Assembly (NCBI RefSeq): GCF_900119705.1
Contig: NZ_LT632322.1
Coordinates: 620,001 to 684,000, forward strand
Direction: 5' to 3'
Length of the DNA: 64,000 bases
Source: Murdochiella vaginalis
GTDB taxonomy: Bacteria; Bacillota; Clostridia; Tissierellales; Peptoniphilaceae
The notes beneath the pieces are model-generated. The model was not told the DNA's origin. It saw nothing but the letters and a program-made list of their open reading frames with translations, and did not search any database. Shown piece after piece: positions 51,235 through 61,065 of the stretch. The position numbers and the translations under genes are program-made. Positions within the stretch are counted from its first letter, which is position 1. The number at the start of each line of letters is the position of its first letter.

Positions 51235-52246
51235 TGCGACTTCTCAACACGATGGCAGACGCAGCGCTTTTTTTATCAAACTGCTCGTATTGTCGGTTGC
51301 GTTTGTTGCCCTTTTAGTGTTTTCAGCGATTTTTGGAAGCCTGAAAGTGGGAGTCGTGCAGTTCCTTACCGGTCTTTTTAATGGCAAGGACGATCTCGTA
51401 AATGCCATCATCGATCTTCGCTTTCCGCGTATTTTGATCTCTGCCTTGGCAGGTGCGGCCTTAGCTTGCTCAGGATGTCTTTTACAGGCATGTCTTAAGA
51501 ATCCCTTGGCAGATCCGGGCATTATCGGCGTTTCGGGTGGCGCCCAATTTATGGATCTTCTGGTCGGCATGCTATTGCCGCAGCTATTCTTTGCCAAGCC
51601 GCTGTTTTCGTTTTTAGGCGGTGCTTTAGGCTTCGGACTTGTCTACGTTTTATCGGTTCGGGATGGCTTGAAACCGCTTCGCATCATCTTAACGGGCATA
51701 GCGATCAATGCAATGTTTTTAGGCTTGGTATCAGGGTTGAAGTACTTTACGGGGCAATTGATGGGGGCGGCGCCTGGGTTAAGCCTTGTGAATATCAATA
51801 TGAAGGGCTGGCAGGACGTTTGCTTTCTGCTGACCTATATTCCGGCGGGCCTTGTTGCGGCGATTCTTTGCGCGCGCTTGTGTGATCTCTTGTTGCTGGA
51901 GGAAAAAACCGTATCCGGCTTGGGAGTCCGTGTCGGCAGAATACGTTTTATTGTTTCCATAATCGCCGTATTTTTGGCTTCGATCGCCTCTTCTATTGTC
52001 GGGATTATTTCCTTCTTGGCCCTGATTGTGCCTCATTTGGCGCGGACACTCGTAGGAAACGCACATCGCAGGTTGTTGCCCTTTGCTTCCTTGCTGGGGG
52101 CTTTTATCTTCCTGTTTTTCGATACGCTGGGAAGAACGGCGTTCGCTCCGGTGGAAGTGCCGGCCTCCATCTTCATGATGGTGATTGGCGGCCCCGTTTT
52201 CATTCTGCTCTTTCGAAAGGGGGATCGCATTGGCTACGGGAAATAA
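51212..52246 (+). CDS. FecCD-type heme/iron ABC permease
   Basis: A 344-residue inner-membrane permease, the likely partner of the IsdE-like domain. Family features: LRFPRILISALAGAALACSG, LLQACLKNPLADPGIIGVSGG (an approximate match to the usual LQxxxRNPLAxPxxLGxxxGA) and FLALIVPHLARTLVGNAHRRLLP. About ten helices. ATG 51212 lies inside the end of the previous gene (AAAGG about 8 bp before it); it overlaps the ATPase start as well. No second permease gene, so it would act as a homodimer. Confidence 0.92.
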   Translation: MKMTAAIDATSQHDGRRSAFFIKLLVLSVAFVALLVFSAIFGSLKVGVVQFLTGLFNGKDDLVNAIIDLRFPRILISALAGAALACSGCLLQACLKNPLADPGIIGVSGGAQFMDLLVGMLLPQLFFAKPLFSFLGGALGFGLVYVLSVRDGLKPLRIILTGIAINAMFLGLVSGLKYFTGQLMGAAPGLSLVNINMKGWQDVCFLLTYIPAGLVAAILCARLCDLLLLEEKTVSGLGVRVGRIRFIVSIIAVFLASIASSIVGIISFLALIVPHLARTLVGNAHRRLLPFASLLGAFIFLFFDTLGRTAFAPVEVPASIFMMVIGGPVFILLFRKGDRIGYGK

Positions 52247-53021
52247 GGATCTTCTTTTTGAAGTGCAGCATATAGATTTTGCCTATCCGGAAGCGCCTCC
52301 GCTTTTCGAGGATTTTTCTTTGGCGCTGCCGAAAGGCGAGGTGATCGCCATAGTTGGACAAAACGGATGCGGCAAGAGCAGCTTACTGAATCTTTTAGCG
52401 AAAAATCTGCACCCGAACAACGGAACCATAGTATTGGAAAATTGTTCATTGGACACCTTCAACAAACGAGAATTTGCGAAACAGGTGGGCATGGTGCATC
52501 AACAAAACCGTGCACCTTCGGATTTGACGGTGGAGGAATTGGTTTCCTATGGACGAACTCCCCATAAGTCACTCTTCACTTCTCGTCTGTCCTCGAAGGA
52601 CTGGGAAGTTGTCGATCGCGTCCTGCAATGGACAGGTGTAGAGGAACTAAGAAAACGCCCGATCGGCACACTTTCGTATGGGCAACTGCAACGCGTCTGG
52701 ATAGCCATGTCTTTGGCGCAAGAAACGAAGATTCTCTTCCTGGATGAACCGACAAATTTTTTGGATATTCGTTTTCAAATCGAAATTCTGAAACTGGTGC
52801 GTTGGCTCAATCGCGAACAGGGCATGAGCATCGTCATGGTGCTGCATGATATCAATCAGGCCACGGCCTTCAGCGACCGCATTGTGGCCTTGAAAACGGG
52901 AAAACTGCTCTTTAACGATGCGGTACAAGAGTTCTTACAACCCAGCATTTTACGTGAGGTTTATGACATAGACCTTGAGATAGTTCATACAGGTCAGGTC
53001 GATCTGGTCAAGACGGTCTGA
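52230..53021 (+). CDS. FecE/HmuV-type ABC ATPase
   Basis: ATPase of the heme/iron importer, 263 residues. Walker A GQNGCGKSS, Q-loop VHQQNRAPS, signature LSYGQLQRVWIA, Walker B ILFLDEPTNFLD, switch His in VLHDINQA. The start is TTG 52230, with AAAGGGGGA seven bases upstream and no suitable ATG before residue 100. It overlaps the permease end by 17 bp. It completes a one-permease importer with the fused IsdE-like domain. Confidence 0.92.
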   Translation: MATGNKDLLFEVQHIDFAYPEAPPLFEDFSLALPKGEVIAIVGQNGCGKSSLLNLLAKNLHPNNGTIVLENCSLDTFNKREFAKQVGMVHQQNRAPSDLTVEELVSYGRTPHKSLFTSRLSSKDWEVVDRVLQWTGVEELRKRPIGTLSYGQLQRVWIAMSLAQETKILFLDEPTNFLDIRFQIEILKLVRWLNREQGMSIVMVLHDINQATAFSDRIVALKTGKLLFNDAVQEFLQPSILREVYDIDLEIVHTGQVDLVKTV

Positions 53022-53066
53022 TAGGGCGAATCCATATGGATTCAATGTATTGAAAGGAGATCTTCG

Positions 53067-56000
53067 ATGGATAAAAAACGCAAAGGCGCAAATATCCAAG
53101 CGTGGACGTCAAAGGGAATGAGCTTTTTCATGGCCCTTCTTCTTTGCGTAACGACGGTCTTCTCCGTACCGACGGTAAGTTTTGCCGCGGAGGGAGAGGA
53201 AACGGCGCAGACGGCAACCGAAGAACAAACTTTGTCGTCCGAAGGAACCTCTGTCGTTTTTAAGAGAGATTCGGAGGATAGTGAAAATCAGGAGTCTGCA
53301 ACAGAGAATGAGGCGGAGGAGAACGAAGCAGAGATTAAGAACGCAGAAAATACGTTAAAGAATTCCGTCTCTGCTTTGCAGAATCCACAACCCGCCGGCT
53401 TAGCAGACGGCCTATACAAGGTGCCATTGAAACTGAAGCACGCATACGATGGAGAAAGACTTTCCATGGGTAACGGTGCTGTAATTCAGACGGCAACCGT
53501 GGATGTGAAAAACGGTAAAGCTACGCTGTATATGCAAATGCGCGGTTTACACTTCATGGGAATGTATGGTCATCTTTATAAGTTGTTCCAGTGGAAAAGT
53601 GACGAAAACGGCGCCGATCCGTACAGCTTTCAAGGCAAAAAAGAACCTGTGCAAGTGATTCGCACGGGCAAAGACAGCAGCCTTATGGGCGAATTAATGG
53701 AATTTCCGGAAATTCTTAAGCTCACGGACTGTGACGTGACAAAACCCTATGTACCGGTTTGTGTCTGGGTAGACGCTATGGACGCCATACAATCCGGGGG
53801 TGCCACCTCTTATGACCAGATCAGACAGGGCGCCGGCGAACAGAATGCGAAATTAACACCGGATTGGAGTAAGGCGGAAAAATTAGCAGCAGGAACCGAT
53901 TTAGAAGCGGCGCTGTTGCAAGCCGGGATAAAGCAATATGTGCAAGATGCATCTCGTGATGCAGCGAAATACAGCGCAAAGAGCTATGCGCCGTACAAAA
54001 AGGCACTGGAAACTCTGGAGAGCCTAGCTTCCGGTGAACTCCAGGATGCGAACACACTGTTTAACGCACTGCAGGATTTTAAAGCAGCCCGACACAATTT
54101 AGTCGATGCCAAGAAGGCAGCTCTCAAAGATCTGTTGGATCAGGCGAAAGAATTGAAGGAGAAGGACTATACAAAGGAGAGCTGGGACGCCTTGCAAAAG
54201 GCGGTAAAGGATGCATCGAAGACCTTCAACAAAGCCATGGCGAACGAGACAGAGATTAAAAACGCAGAGAATGCGTTAAAGGATGCCATTGCCGCTTTAA
54301 AGAAGACGCAGCCTGCCGGCTTAGCAGACGGCCTATACAAGGTGCCATTGAAACTGAAGCACGCGTACGATGGAGAAAGACTTTCCATGGGCAACGGTGC
54401 TGTAATTCAGACGGCAACCATGGATGTGAAAAACGGTAAAGCTACGCTGTATATGCAAATGCGCGGTTTACACTTCATGGGAATGTATGGTCATCTTTAT
54501 AAGTTGTTCCAGTGGAAAAGTGACGGAAACGGCGCCGATCCATATAGCTTTCAAGGCAAAAAAGAACCTGTGCAAGTGATTCGCACGGGCAAAGACAGCA
54601 ACCTTATGGGCGAATTAATGGAATTTCCGGAAATTCTTAAGCTCACGGACTGTGACGTGACAAAACCCTATGTACCGGTTTGTGTCTGGGTAGACGCTAT
54701 GGACGCCATACAATCCGGGGGTGCCACCTCTTATGACCAGATCAGACAGGGCGCCGGCGAACAGAATGCGAAATTAACACCGGATTGGAGTAAGGCGGAA
54801 AAATTAGCAGCAGGAACCGATTTAGAAGCGGCGCTGTTGCAAGCCGGGATAAAGCAATATGTGCAAGATGCATCTCGTGATGCAGCGAAATACAGCGCAA
54901 AGAGCTATGCGCCGTACAAAAAGGCACTGGATACTCTGGAGAGCCTAGCTTCCGGTGAACTCCAGGATGCGAACACACTGTTTAACGCACTGCAGGATTT
55001 TAAAGCAGCCCGACACAATTTAGTCGATGCCAAGAAGGCAGCTCTCAAAGATCTGTTGGATCAGGCGAAAGAATTGAAGGAGAAGGACTATACAAAGGAG
55101 AGCTGGGACGCCTTGCAAAAGGCGGTAAAGGATGCATCGAAGACCTTCAACAAAGCCATGGCGAACGAGGCAGAGATTAAAAACGCAGAGAATGCGTTAA
55201 AGGATGCCATTGCCGCTTTAAAGAAGACGCAGCCTGCCGGCTTAGCAGACGGCCTATACAAGGTGCCATTGAAACTGAAGCACGCGTACGATGGAGAAAG
55301 ACTTTCCATGGGCAACGGTGCTGTAATTCAGACGGCAACCATGGATGTGAAAAACGGTAAAGCTACGCTGTATATGCAAATGCGCGGTTTACACTTCATG
55401 GGAATGTATGGTCATCTTTATAAGTTGTTCCAGTGGAAAAGTGACGAAAACGGCGCCGATCCGTACAGCTTTCAAGGCAAAAAAGAACCTGTGCAAGTGA
55501 TTCGCACGGGCAAAGACAGCAGCCTTATGGGCGAATTAATGGAATTTCCGGAAATTCTTAAGCTCACGGACTGTGACGTGACAAAACCCTATGTACCGGT
55601 TTGTGTCTGGGTAGACGCTATGGACGCCATACAATCCGGGGGTGCCACCTCTTATGACCAGATCAGACAGGGCGCCGGCGAACAGAATGCGAAATTAACA
55701 CCGGATTGGAGTAAGGCGGAAAAATTAGCAGCAGGAACCGATTTAGAAGCGGCGCTGTTGCAAGCCGGGATAAAGCAATATGTGCAAGATGCATCTCGTG
55801 ATGCAGCGAAATACAGCGCAAAGAGCTATGCGCCGTACAAAAAGGCACTGGATACTCTGGAGAGCCTAGCTTCCGGTGAACTCCAGGATGCGAACACACT
55901 GTTTAACGCACTGCAGGATTTTAAAGCAGCCCGACACAATTTAGTCGATGCCAAGAAGGCAGCTCTCAAAGATCTGTTGGATCAGGCGAAAGAATTGAAG

Positions 56001-58805
56001 GAGAAGGACTATACAAAGGAGAGCTGGGACGCCTTGCAAAAGGCGGTAAAGGATGCATCGAAGACCTTCAACAAAGCCATGGCGAACGAGGCAGAGATTA
56101 AAAACGCAGAGAATGCGTTAAAGGATGCCATTGCCGCTTTAAAGAAGACGCAGCCTGCCGGCTTAGCAGACGGCCTATACAAGGTGCCATTGAAACTGAA
56201 GCACGCGTACGATGGAGAAAGACTTTCCATGGGTAACGGTGCTGTAATTCAGACGGCAACCATGGATGTGAAAAACGGTAAAGCTACGCTGTATATGCAA
56301 ATGCGCGGTTTACACTTCATGGGAATGTATGGTCATCTTTATAAGTTGTTCCAGTGGAAAAGTGACGAAAACGGCGCCGATCCGTACAGCTTTCAAGGCA
56401 AAAAAGAACCTGTGCAAGTGATTCGCACGGGCAAAGACAGCAGCCTTATGGGCGAATTAATGGAATTTCCGGAAATTCTTAAGCTCACGGACTGTGACGT
56501 GACAAAACCCTATGTACCGGTTTGTGTCTGGGTAGACGCTATGGACGCCATACAATCCGGGGGTGCCACCTCTTATGACCAGATCAGACAGGGCGCCGGC
56601 GAACAGAATGCGAAATTAACACCGGATTGGAGTAAGGCGGAAAAATTAGCAGCAGGAACCGATTTAGAAGCGGCGCTGTTGCAAGCCGGGATAAAGCAAT
56701 ATGTGCAAGATGCATCTCGTGATGCAGCGAAATACAGCGCAAAGAGCTATGCGCCGTACAAAAAGGCACTGGATACTCTGGAGAGCCTAGCTTCCGGTGA
56801 ACTCCAGGATGCGAACACACTGTTTAACGCACTGCAGGATTTTAAAGCAGCCCGACACAATTTAGTCGATGCCAAGAAGGCAGCTCTCAAAGATCTGTTG
56901 GATCAGGCGAAAGAATTGAAGGAGAAGGACTATACAAAGGAGAGCTGGGACGCCTTGCAAAAGGCGGTAAAGGATGCATCGAAGACCTTCAACAAAGCCA
57001 TGGCGAACGAGGCAGAGATTAAAAACGCAGAGAATGCGTTAAAGGATGCCATTGCCGCTTTGCAGAAGAAAGAAGATCCACAAAAAGCACAAGCGTTAAA
57101 AGAGCTACAAGAACAATTGACGGCGATTCGCGTTTTAAAGGAATCCGACTATACGCCGGAGTCCTGGAAACCATTGGCGATGCAAAAAGAGGCAGCAGAA
57201 GCATTATTAAAGAAGCAAGATGCTACGACAGAAGAGTTGATTCTGCAGGTTAAAGCCCTAAAAGCTGCTCTTGCCGATTTAAAAAAAGCAACGCCGAAAC
57301 CGAATCCGAATCCGAAGCCAAATCCGGGCGGGTCAAAGCCGCAGCCGACAGAAGTCTATTATGAGGTTCCTGTGCAGCTGATGCACGCATATGAGAAGAA
57401 TAAGCATTCCATGGGAAACGCAGCTTTAGTGCACACGGCGAAAGTATTTGTAACCAAGAATGGTTTGTCCTATGAACTGGATTTTACCGGCATGTCGTTT
57501 ATGGGCATGTACGGCCACCTATGGAATCTCTTCTATCGCAACGAACCGTGCGGCGCGGAAGCATGGACACCGGCAGTTGTCTTGGAACAGAAGAGCGACA
57601 GGGATTTGGAAAACAAGATGCGTAAATTCCCGTCCAAGTTCCGTTTAAATTGCACGGGAGAAGCGCAGAAGAACCTGCCGAATCTGAAAACAAAGAGCCG
57701 CATTCACGTAAAAGTTTGGGTGGACGCAATGGATGCGCTGAACAATGGCGCAAAGACCTATGACAAAATTGTTAAGGGCGCCGGAGCACAGAAAGCATAT
57801 TTAGAATTTGACTGGAGCAGGGCGGTAAAACACGGATCGGCGCAACCGAATCCGAACCCGAATGAGCCGCAACCGAATCCGAACCCAAATGAACCGCAAC
57901 CGAATCCGAACCCGGATCAGCCGAATCCGAATCCGAACGCGAATGAGACTCAGCCAGGCAATACGGAGCAGGGCAATACAGGAACCTCTCCTGACACGCA
58001 GTCAACACCTCAGGAGAACACTACGGAACAAAGCAACATTATAAGCAAGATCTATAATGTGCCTGTAAAACTTATGCATGCGTACGAAAATCGCCCATCC
58101 ATGGGCAATCCGGCGTTGGTGAAAACGGCGCGTGTCATTTGTCAGTCGAACGGCAAAACGCAAGTGATTCTTACCATCAACGGTTTGGAGTTTATGAACA
58201 TGTATGGACACGTCTGGAATCTGTTCCATTATGTCGGCGGCAACCCGGAGGCGGCACAAGTCTTGAAATGGCATAACGACAAGAACCTGGTCGGAAAACT
58301 GCAAAAATTCCCTTATCAGTTCAGTCTGCTGCGCAGCGGTAAAGAAAGTCGCATTAAAGTACGTGTGTGGGTGGATGCAATGGATGCGCTGAAAAACGGA
58401 GCAAAAACGTATGATAAAATCCAACCGGGCTCCGGCGCACAGGATGCGTATCTTGTTCTCGACTGGTCGAACGCCACGTTGATTGAAGAAACGCATGGCG
58501 CGCAGATTGCGGGAGGCAAAGGAAGTGCTAATCCGGAATCCCTGCGTCAGGAAGGTATCGTAGCGAATGCAAGCAATCCGGATGATGCAAACGCGCAAGC
58601 AAGCGATCAAAGTTTCGAGCAGAGCGAATCGCTCGAGACCGGTGCAAGCAACGTTTCTGTAGATGGCAGTAATAGCGCATCACAGGAGAGTTCTCAAGCG
58701 GATACCTCGGATTTCTCCTATATCACTATTGCAGCGGCGGTTCTCGTTTGCGGTGTTGGTATCGTGGGACTGATGTATTACTTCAAGAACAGAAAGAAAG
58801 CGTAA
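53067..58805 (+). CDS. Giant NEAT/FIVAR surface protein with four near-identical repeats
   Basis: A 1912-residue cell-surface heme-binding protein. Signal peptide (cleavage near SFAAEGEE); a Glu-rich stretch; four 307-residue units (111-417, 418-724, 725-1031, 1032-1334), each with a NEAT domain (YKVPLKLKHAYDGERLSMGN, FMGMYGHLYKLFQW, CVWVDAMDAIQSGGATSYD) and a helical FIVAR-like domain (LLDQAKELKEKDYTKESWDA); one extra FIVAR; a Pro/Asn linker; NEAT 5 (about 1430-1590); PNPNPNEPQ repeats; NEAT 6 (about 1663-1808); a polar stretch; and a C-terminal helix (ITIAAAVLVCGVGIVGLMYY) with FKNRKKA. No LPxTG is present, so it is membrane- rather than sortase-anchored. AAAGGAG precedes ATG. It probably captures heme and feeds the importer encoded upstream. 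Confidence 0.92.
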   Translation: MDKKRKGANIQAWTSKGMSFFMALLLCVTTVFSVPTVSFAAEGEETAQTATEEQTLSSEGTSVVFKRDSEDSENQESATENEAEENEAEIKNAENTLKNSVSALQNPQPAGLADGLYKVPLKLKHAYDGERLSMGNGAVIQTATVDVKNGKATLYMQMRGLHFMGMYGHLYKLFQWKSDENGADPYSFQGKKEPVQVIRTGKDSSLMGELMEFPEILKLTDCDVTKPYVPVCVWVDAMDAIQSGGATSYDQIRQGAGEQNAKLTPDWSKAEKLAAGTDLEAALLQAGIKQYVQDASRDAAKYSAKSYAPYKKALETLESLASGELQDANTLFNALQDFKAARHNLVDAKKAALKDLLDQAKELKEKDYTKESWDALQKAVKDASKTFNKAMANETEIKNAENALKDAIAALKKTQPAGLADGLYKVPLKLKHAYDGERLSMGNGAVIQTATMDVKNGKATLYMQMRGLHFMGMYGHLYKLFQWKSDGNGADPYSFQGKKEPVQVIRTGKDSNLMGELMEFPEILKLTDCDVTKPYVPVCVWVDAMDAIQSGGATSYDQIRQGAGEQNAKLTPDWSKAEKLAAGTDLEAALLQAGIKQYVQDASRDAAKYSAKSYAPYKKALDTLESLASGELQDANTLFNALQDFKAARHNLVDAKKAALKDLLDQAKELKEKDYTKESWDALQKAVKDASKTFNKAMANEAEIKNAENALKDAIAALKKTQPAGLADGLYKVPLKLKHAYDGERLSMGNGAVIQTATMDVKNGKATLYMQMRGLHFMGMYGHLYKLFQWKSDENGADPYSFQGKKEPVQVIRTGKDSSLMGELMEFPEILKLTDCDVTKPYVPVCVWVDAMDAIQSGGATSYDQIRQGAGEQNAKLTPDWSKAEKLAAGTDLEAALLQAGIKQYVQDASRDAAKYSAKSYAPYKKALDTLESLASGELQDANTLFNALQDFKAARHNLVDAKKAALKDLLDQAKELKEKDYTKESWDALQKAVKDASKTFNKAMANEAEIKNAENALKDAIAALKKTQPAGLADGLYKVPLKLKHAYDGERLSMGNGAVIQTATMDVKNGKATLYMQMRGLHFMGMYGHLYKLFQWKSDENGADPYSFQGKKEPVQVIRTGKDSSLMGELMEFPEILKLTDCDVTKPYVPVCVWVDAMDAIQSGGATSYDQIRQGAGEQNAKLTPDWSKAEKLAAGTDLEAALLQAGIKQYVQDASRDAAKYSAKSYAPYKKALDTLESLASGELQDANTLFNALQDFKAARHNLVDAKKAALKDLLDQAKELKEKDYTKESWDALQKAVKDASKTFNKAMANEAEIKNAENALKDAIAALQKKEDPQKAQALKELQEQLTAIRVLKESDYTPESWKPLAMQKEAAEALLKKQDATTEELILQVKALKAALADLKKATPKPNPNPKPNPGGSKPQPTEVYYEVPVQLMHAYEKNKHSMGNAALVHTAKVFVTKNGLSYELDFTGMSFMGMYGHLWNLFYRNEPCGAEAWTPAVVLEQKSDRDLENKMRKFPSKFRLNCTGEAQKNLPNLKTKSRIHVKVWVDAMDALNNGAKTYDKIVKGAGAQKAYLEFDWSRAVKHGSAQPNPNPNEPQPNPNPNEPQPNPNPDQPNPNPNANETQPGNTEQGNTGTSPDTQSTPQENTTEQSNIISKIYNVPVKLMHAYENRPSMGNPALVKTARVICQSNGKTQVILTINGLEFMNMYGHVWNLFHYVGGNPEAAQVLKWHNDKNLVGKLQKFPYQFSLLRSGKESRIKVRVWVDAMDALKNGAKTYDKIQPGSGAQDAYLVLDWSNATLIEETHGAQIAGGKGSANPESLRQEGIVANASNPDDANAQASDQSFEQSESLETGASNVSVDGSNSASQESSQADTSDFSYITIAAAVLVCGVGIVGLMYYFKNRKKA
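53397..57062. repeat. Four tandem 921-bp intragenic repeats
   Basis: Units begin at 53397, 54318, 55239 and 56160, each 921 bp (307 codons). They differ at only a few bases (for example GTGGATGTG against ATGGATGTG, GAAAACGG against GGAAACGG), so amplification or gene conversion is recent. Copy number is likely to vary between strains, and short-read assembly could miscount it. Confidence 0.95.
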
Positions 58806-58841
58806 CAGCCTGACGGGCTTATAGCGCTATATTATAGGAGG

Positions 58842-58895
58842 GAAGCCACGAAATGGCATGAAAAATGCGGATTCGCGGCTTCTTTTCCTATTTTT
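58842..58895 (+). terminator. Terminator-like hairpin after the NEAT gene
   Basis: GAAGCCACGAA pairs with TTCGCGGCTTC (one mismatch), with an inner GCAT/ATGC pairing, then TTTTCCTATTTTT. A TATTAT stretch after it may be the -10 for ybaN. TATAGCGCTATA (58820-58831) is a separate short palindrome. Confidence 0.65.
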
Positions 58896-58927
58896 GGTAT
58901 TATGAATGATGTTATTAGGAGGGGATG

Positions 58928-59326
58928 ATGAAACGATTTCGCCTTTTTTGGTTGCTTCTGGGAATGATAACGCTCGTTTTGGGCACCATTGGTATTTTCC
59001 TGCCGTTATTGCCCACCGTTCCGTTTTATTTGGCAACGGTCTTTTGCTTTGCACGAAGCTCGGATCGACTTCATGATTGGTTTTTGCAGACTGGTTTATA
59101 TGCGAGTACCGTCGGTACGTATAAAAAGCGGGGTGGAATGACACGCGGCATGAAAGCTCGCGTTCTGCTATTGGTCAGTGTGTTGTTTGGGATGGCCATC
59201 TTTTTCATGAGAAAACACTGGATTCCTTGCGGTATCGTTGCTGTGATTTGGCTGATGCACATCTACGTTTTTCTGTTTCACATCAAAACATTGAAACCGT
59301 CAGACTTGAAAAGGGAGGAGAAATGA
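58928..59326 (+). CDS. YbaN family (DUF454) membrane protein
   Basis: A 132-residue small membrane protein with helices at LLGMITLVLGTIGIFLPLLP, FYLATVFCFA and two near the C-terminus. The GxxGIFLPLLPTVPF and FARSSDRLHDWF motifs define DUF454. TTAGGAGGGG is best spaced for the second of two adjacent ATGs (58928; the first is 58925). Function unknown, but members often sit beside heme or iron genes. The stop overlaps the next start as ATGA, coupling it to the CydD-like gene. Confidence 0.9.
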   Translation: MKRFRLFWLLLGMITLVLGTIGIFLPLLPTVPFYLATVFCFARSSDRLHDWFLQTGLYASTVGTYKKRGGMTRGMKARVLLLVSVLFGMAIFFMRKHWIPCGIVAVIWLMHIYVFLFHIKTLKPSDLKREEK

Positions 59327-61065
59327 TAAAAAAAGAATTACTGGCTTTGGTGCCGCAGGCGAAGAGATATATCGCACTGACGATACTCTGCCAGTGGATC
59401 CAGTTAATATCGCAGATTGCAGTGGTGTTTTCTCTGTCCGCTTTTTTGCAAGCATGGCTCTTCGAACAGGATCCGAGCGTTCTGGCTATGTGTCTGCCGA
59501 CGTTTGCTGTCGCCCTTGTATTGCGCTATTTCGGACAAAAAGGCCAGAGCCTTTTTTCCTATCGCGCCAGTGCGGATGTAAAAAAAGTATTGCGTAAAAA
59601 GTTATTTCAAAAATTGCTGCGTCTGGGGCCCACCTATACGGCGCAGGTGTCCACGGCAGAAGTAGTGCAGCTTTCAACCGAAGGCGTGGATCAGATGGAA
59701 AGCTATTTCGGCGGGTATTTGCCGCAGCTTTTTTATGCTCTTTTGGCACCGATAACGCTCTTTGCCGTACTGGCACCGCGTTATTTTAAAGCGAGTGTTG
59801 TCCTCTTGCTCTGCGTGCCTCTCATTCCGCTCTCTATCGTTGCCGTGCAGAAAATCGCCAAACGTATTTTGGCAAAATATTGGAATTCTTATACCGGCAT
59901 GGGAGATCACTTTCTGGAAAATCTGGAAGGTATGACCACCTTGAAAGTGTACGGCGCGGATGCCGAAAAAGCTCAGGAAATGGATGTCGAAGCGGAAGAC
60001 TTTCGCATCGCAACAATGCGCGTCCTTACGATGCAGCTTAACTCCATCAGCGTGATGGATCTTGTTGCGTACGGAGGAGCGGCCATCGGTATGTTTTTTA
60101 CCTGCCATGCGTTTTTGAATCATACCATTAATTTTTCCACTGCATTGAGCGTGGTACTGCTTGCCAGCGAATTTTTCCTGCCTTTGCGCTTATTGGGTTC
60201 CTTTTTTCATATTGCAATGAATGGGATGGCAGCCGCCGATAAGGTTATGCGTATCTTATCGCTCGAAGAGCCGAAAGACGGAACCGAACCATTTCCGGAG
60301 GGGCCGGTGGATCTCTCCATCCAGAATCTGTGCTTTTCCTATCATGAAAATGAGCCGGTGCTGCAAAACATTCGTTTGACTTTTCCGAAGAAGGGACTGG
60401 TTGCTATCGTCGGGGAGTCCGGCTGCGGAAAATCAACGTTGGCCAATATTATAGCCGGTAAGTATCGCAACTATGCGGGAAACATTCTGTTTTCCGGAGA
60501 AGAAGCTAAGAACATCAAAGCGCACAGCTTGCATCAGGCGATCGTCCGTGTCGGCATGGACAGTCATCTTTTTAAAGGCACGGTAAAAGAGAATTTGCGT
60601 ATGGGAAATTCGAAGGCATCCGAAGAAGATATGCGACAGGCCCTTGCGGCGGTGAAACTGCAAGAGGAAATGCAATCTTCCGGCGGACTCGATGCGGTTA
60701 TTGCCGAACGCGGCAGCAATCTGTCCGGAGGGCAAAAGCAGCGTCTGGTATTGGCGCGTGCGCTTCTGAAGCCTGCGAAATTCTACATTTTTGATGAAGT
60801 GACCAGTAATATTGACATGGAAAGCGAAGCCGTCATCATGGAACAAATTTATGCGTTAGCCAAGGAAAAACCGGTGCTGTTAATTTCCCATCGCTTAGCC
60901 AATGTAGTTTCAGCGGAACAAATTTATTTGCTGATTCAAGGAGAAGTCGCACAACAGGGAACGCATGAGACGTTGATGCAAGAGAAAGGGCTGTATCGCG
61001 CCCTCTATGAAAAGCAGGAGAGCTTGGAGCAATTCGGATGGGAGGATCATGATGAAGACAGATAA
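59323..61065 (+). CDS. CydD-like ABC transporter (membrane-ATPase half)
   Basis: A 580-residue half-transporter: six helices in residues 1-310, then an ATPase with Walker A GESGCGKST, signature NLSGGQKQRLVLARA, Walker B FYIFDEVTSNIDMES (Val where Pro is usual after the Glu) and H-loop ISHR. The EGVDQMESYFGGYLPQL stretch of the membrane part is typical of the CydD group. ATG 59323 follows GGGAGGAG. With the next gene it forms a heterodimer. CydDC of E. coli is needed for cytochrome bd assembly and has been linked to heme and thiol transport. No cydAB genes are in the window. Confidence 0.9.
   Translation: MIKKELLALVPQAKRYIALTILCQWIQLISQIAVVFSLSAFLQAWLFEQDPSVLAMCLPTFAVALVLRYFGQKGQSLFSYRASADVKKVLRKKLFQKLLRLGPTYTAQVSTAEVVQLSTEGVDQMESYFGGYLPQLFYALLAPITLFAVLAPRYFKASVVLLLCVPLIPLSIVAVQKIAKRILAKYWNSYTGMGDHFLENLEGMTTLKVYGADAEKAQEMDVEAEDFRIATMRVLTMQLNSISVMDLVAYGGAAIGMFFTCHAFLNHTINFSTALSVVLLASEFFLPLRLLGSFFHIAMNGMAAADKVMRILSLEEPKDGTEPFPEGPVDLSIQNLCFSYHENEPVLQNIRLTFPKKGLVAIVGESGCGKSTLANIIAGKYRNYAGNILFSGEEAKNIKAHSLHQAIVRVGMDSHLFKGTVKENLRMGNSKASEEDMRQALAAVKLQEEMQSSGGLDAVIAERGSNLSGGQKQRLVLARALLKPAKFYIFDEVTSNIDMESEAVIMEQIYALAKEKPVLLISHRLANVVSAEQIYLLIQGEVAQQGTHETLMQEKGLYRALYEKQESLEQFGWEDHDEDR

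Noticed and set aside
58560-58805. LPxTG sortase signal on the giant NEAT protein
   Set aside because: The residues before the last hydrophobic helix (SQADTSDFSYITIAAA) contain no LPxTG or NPxTN motif.
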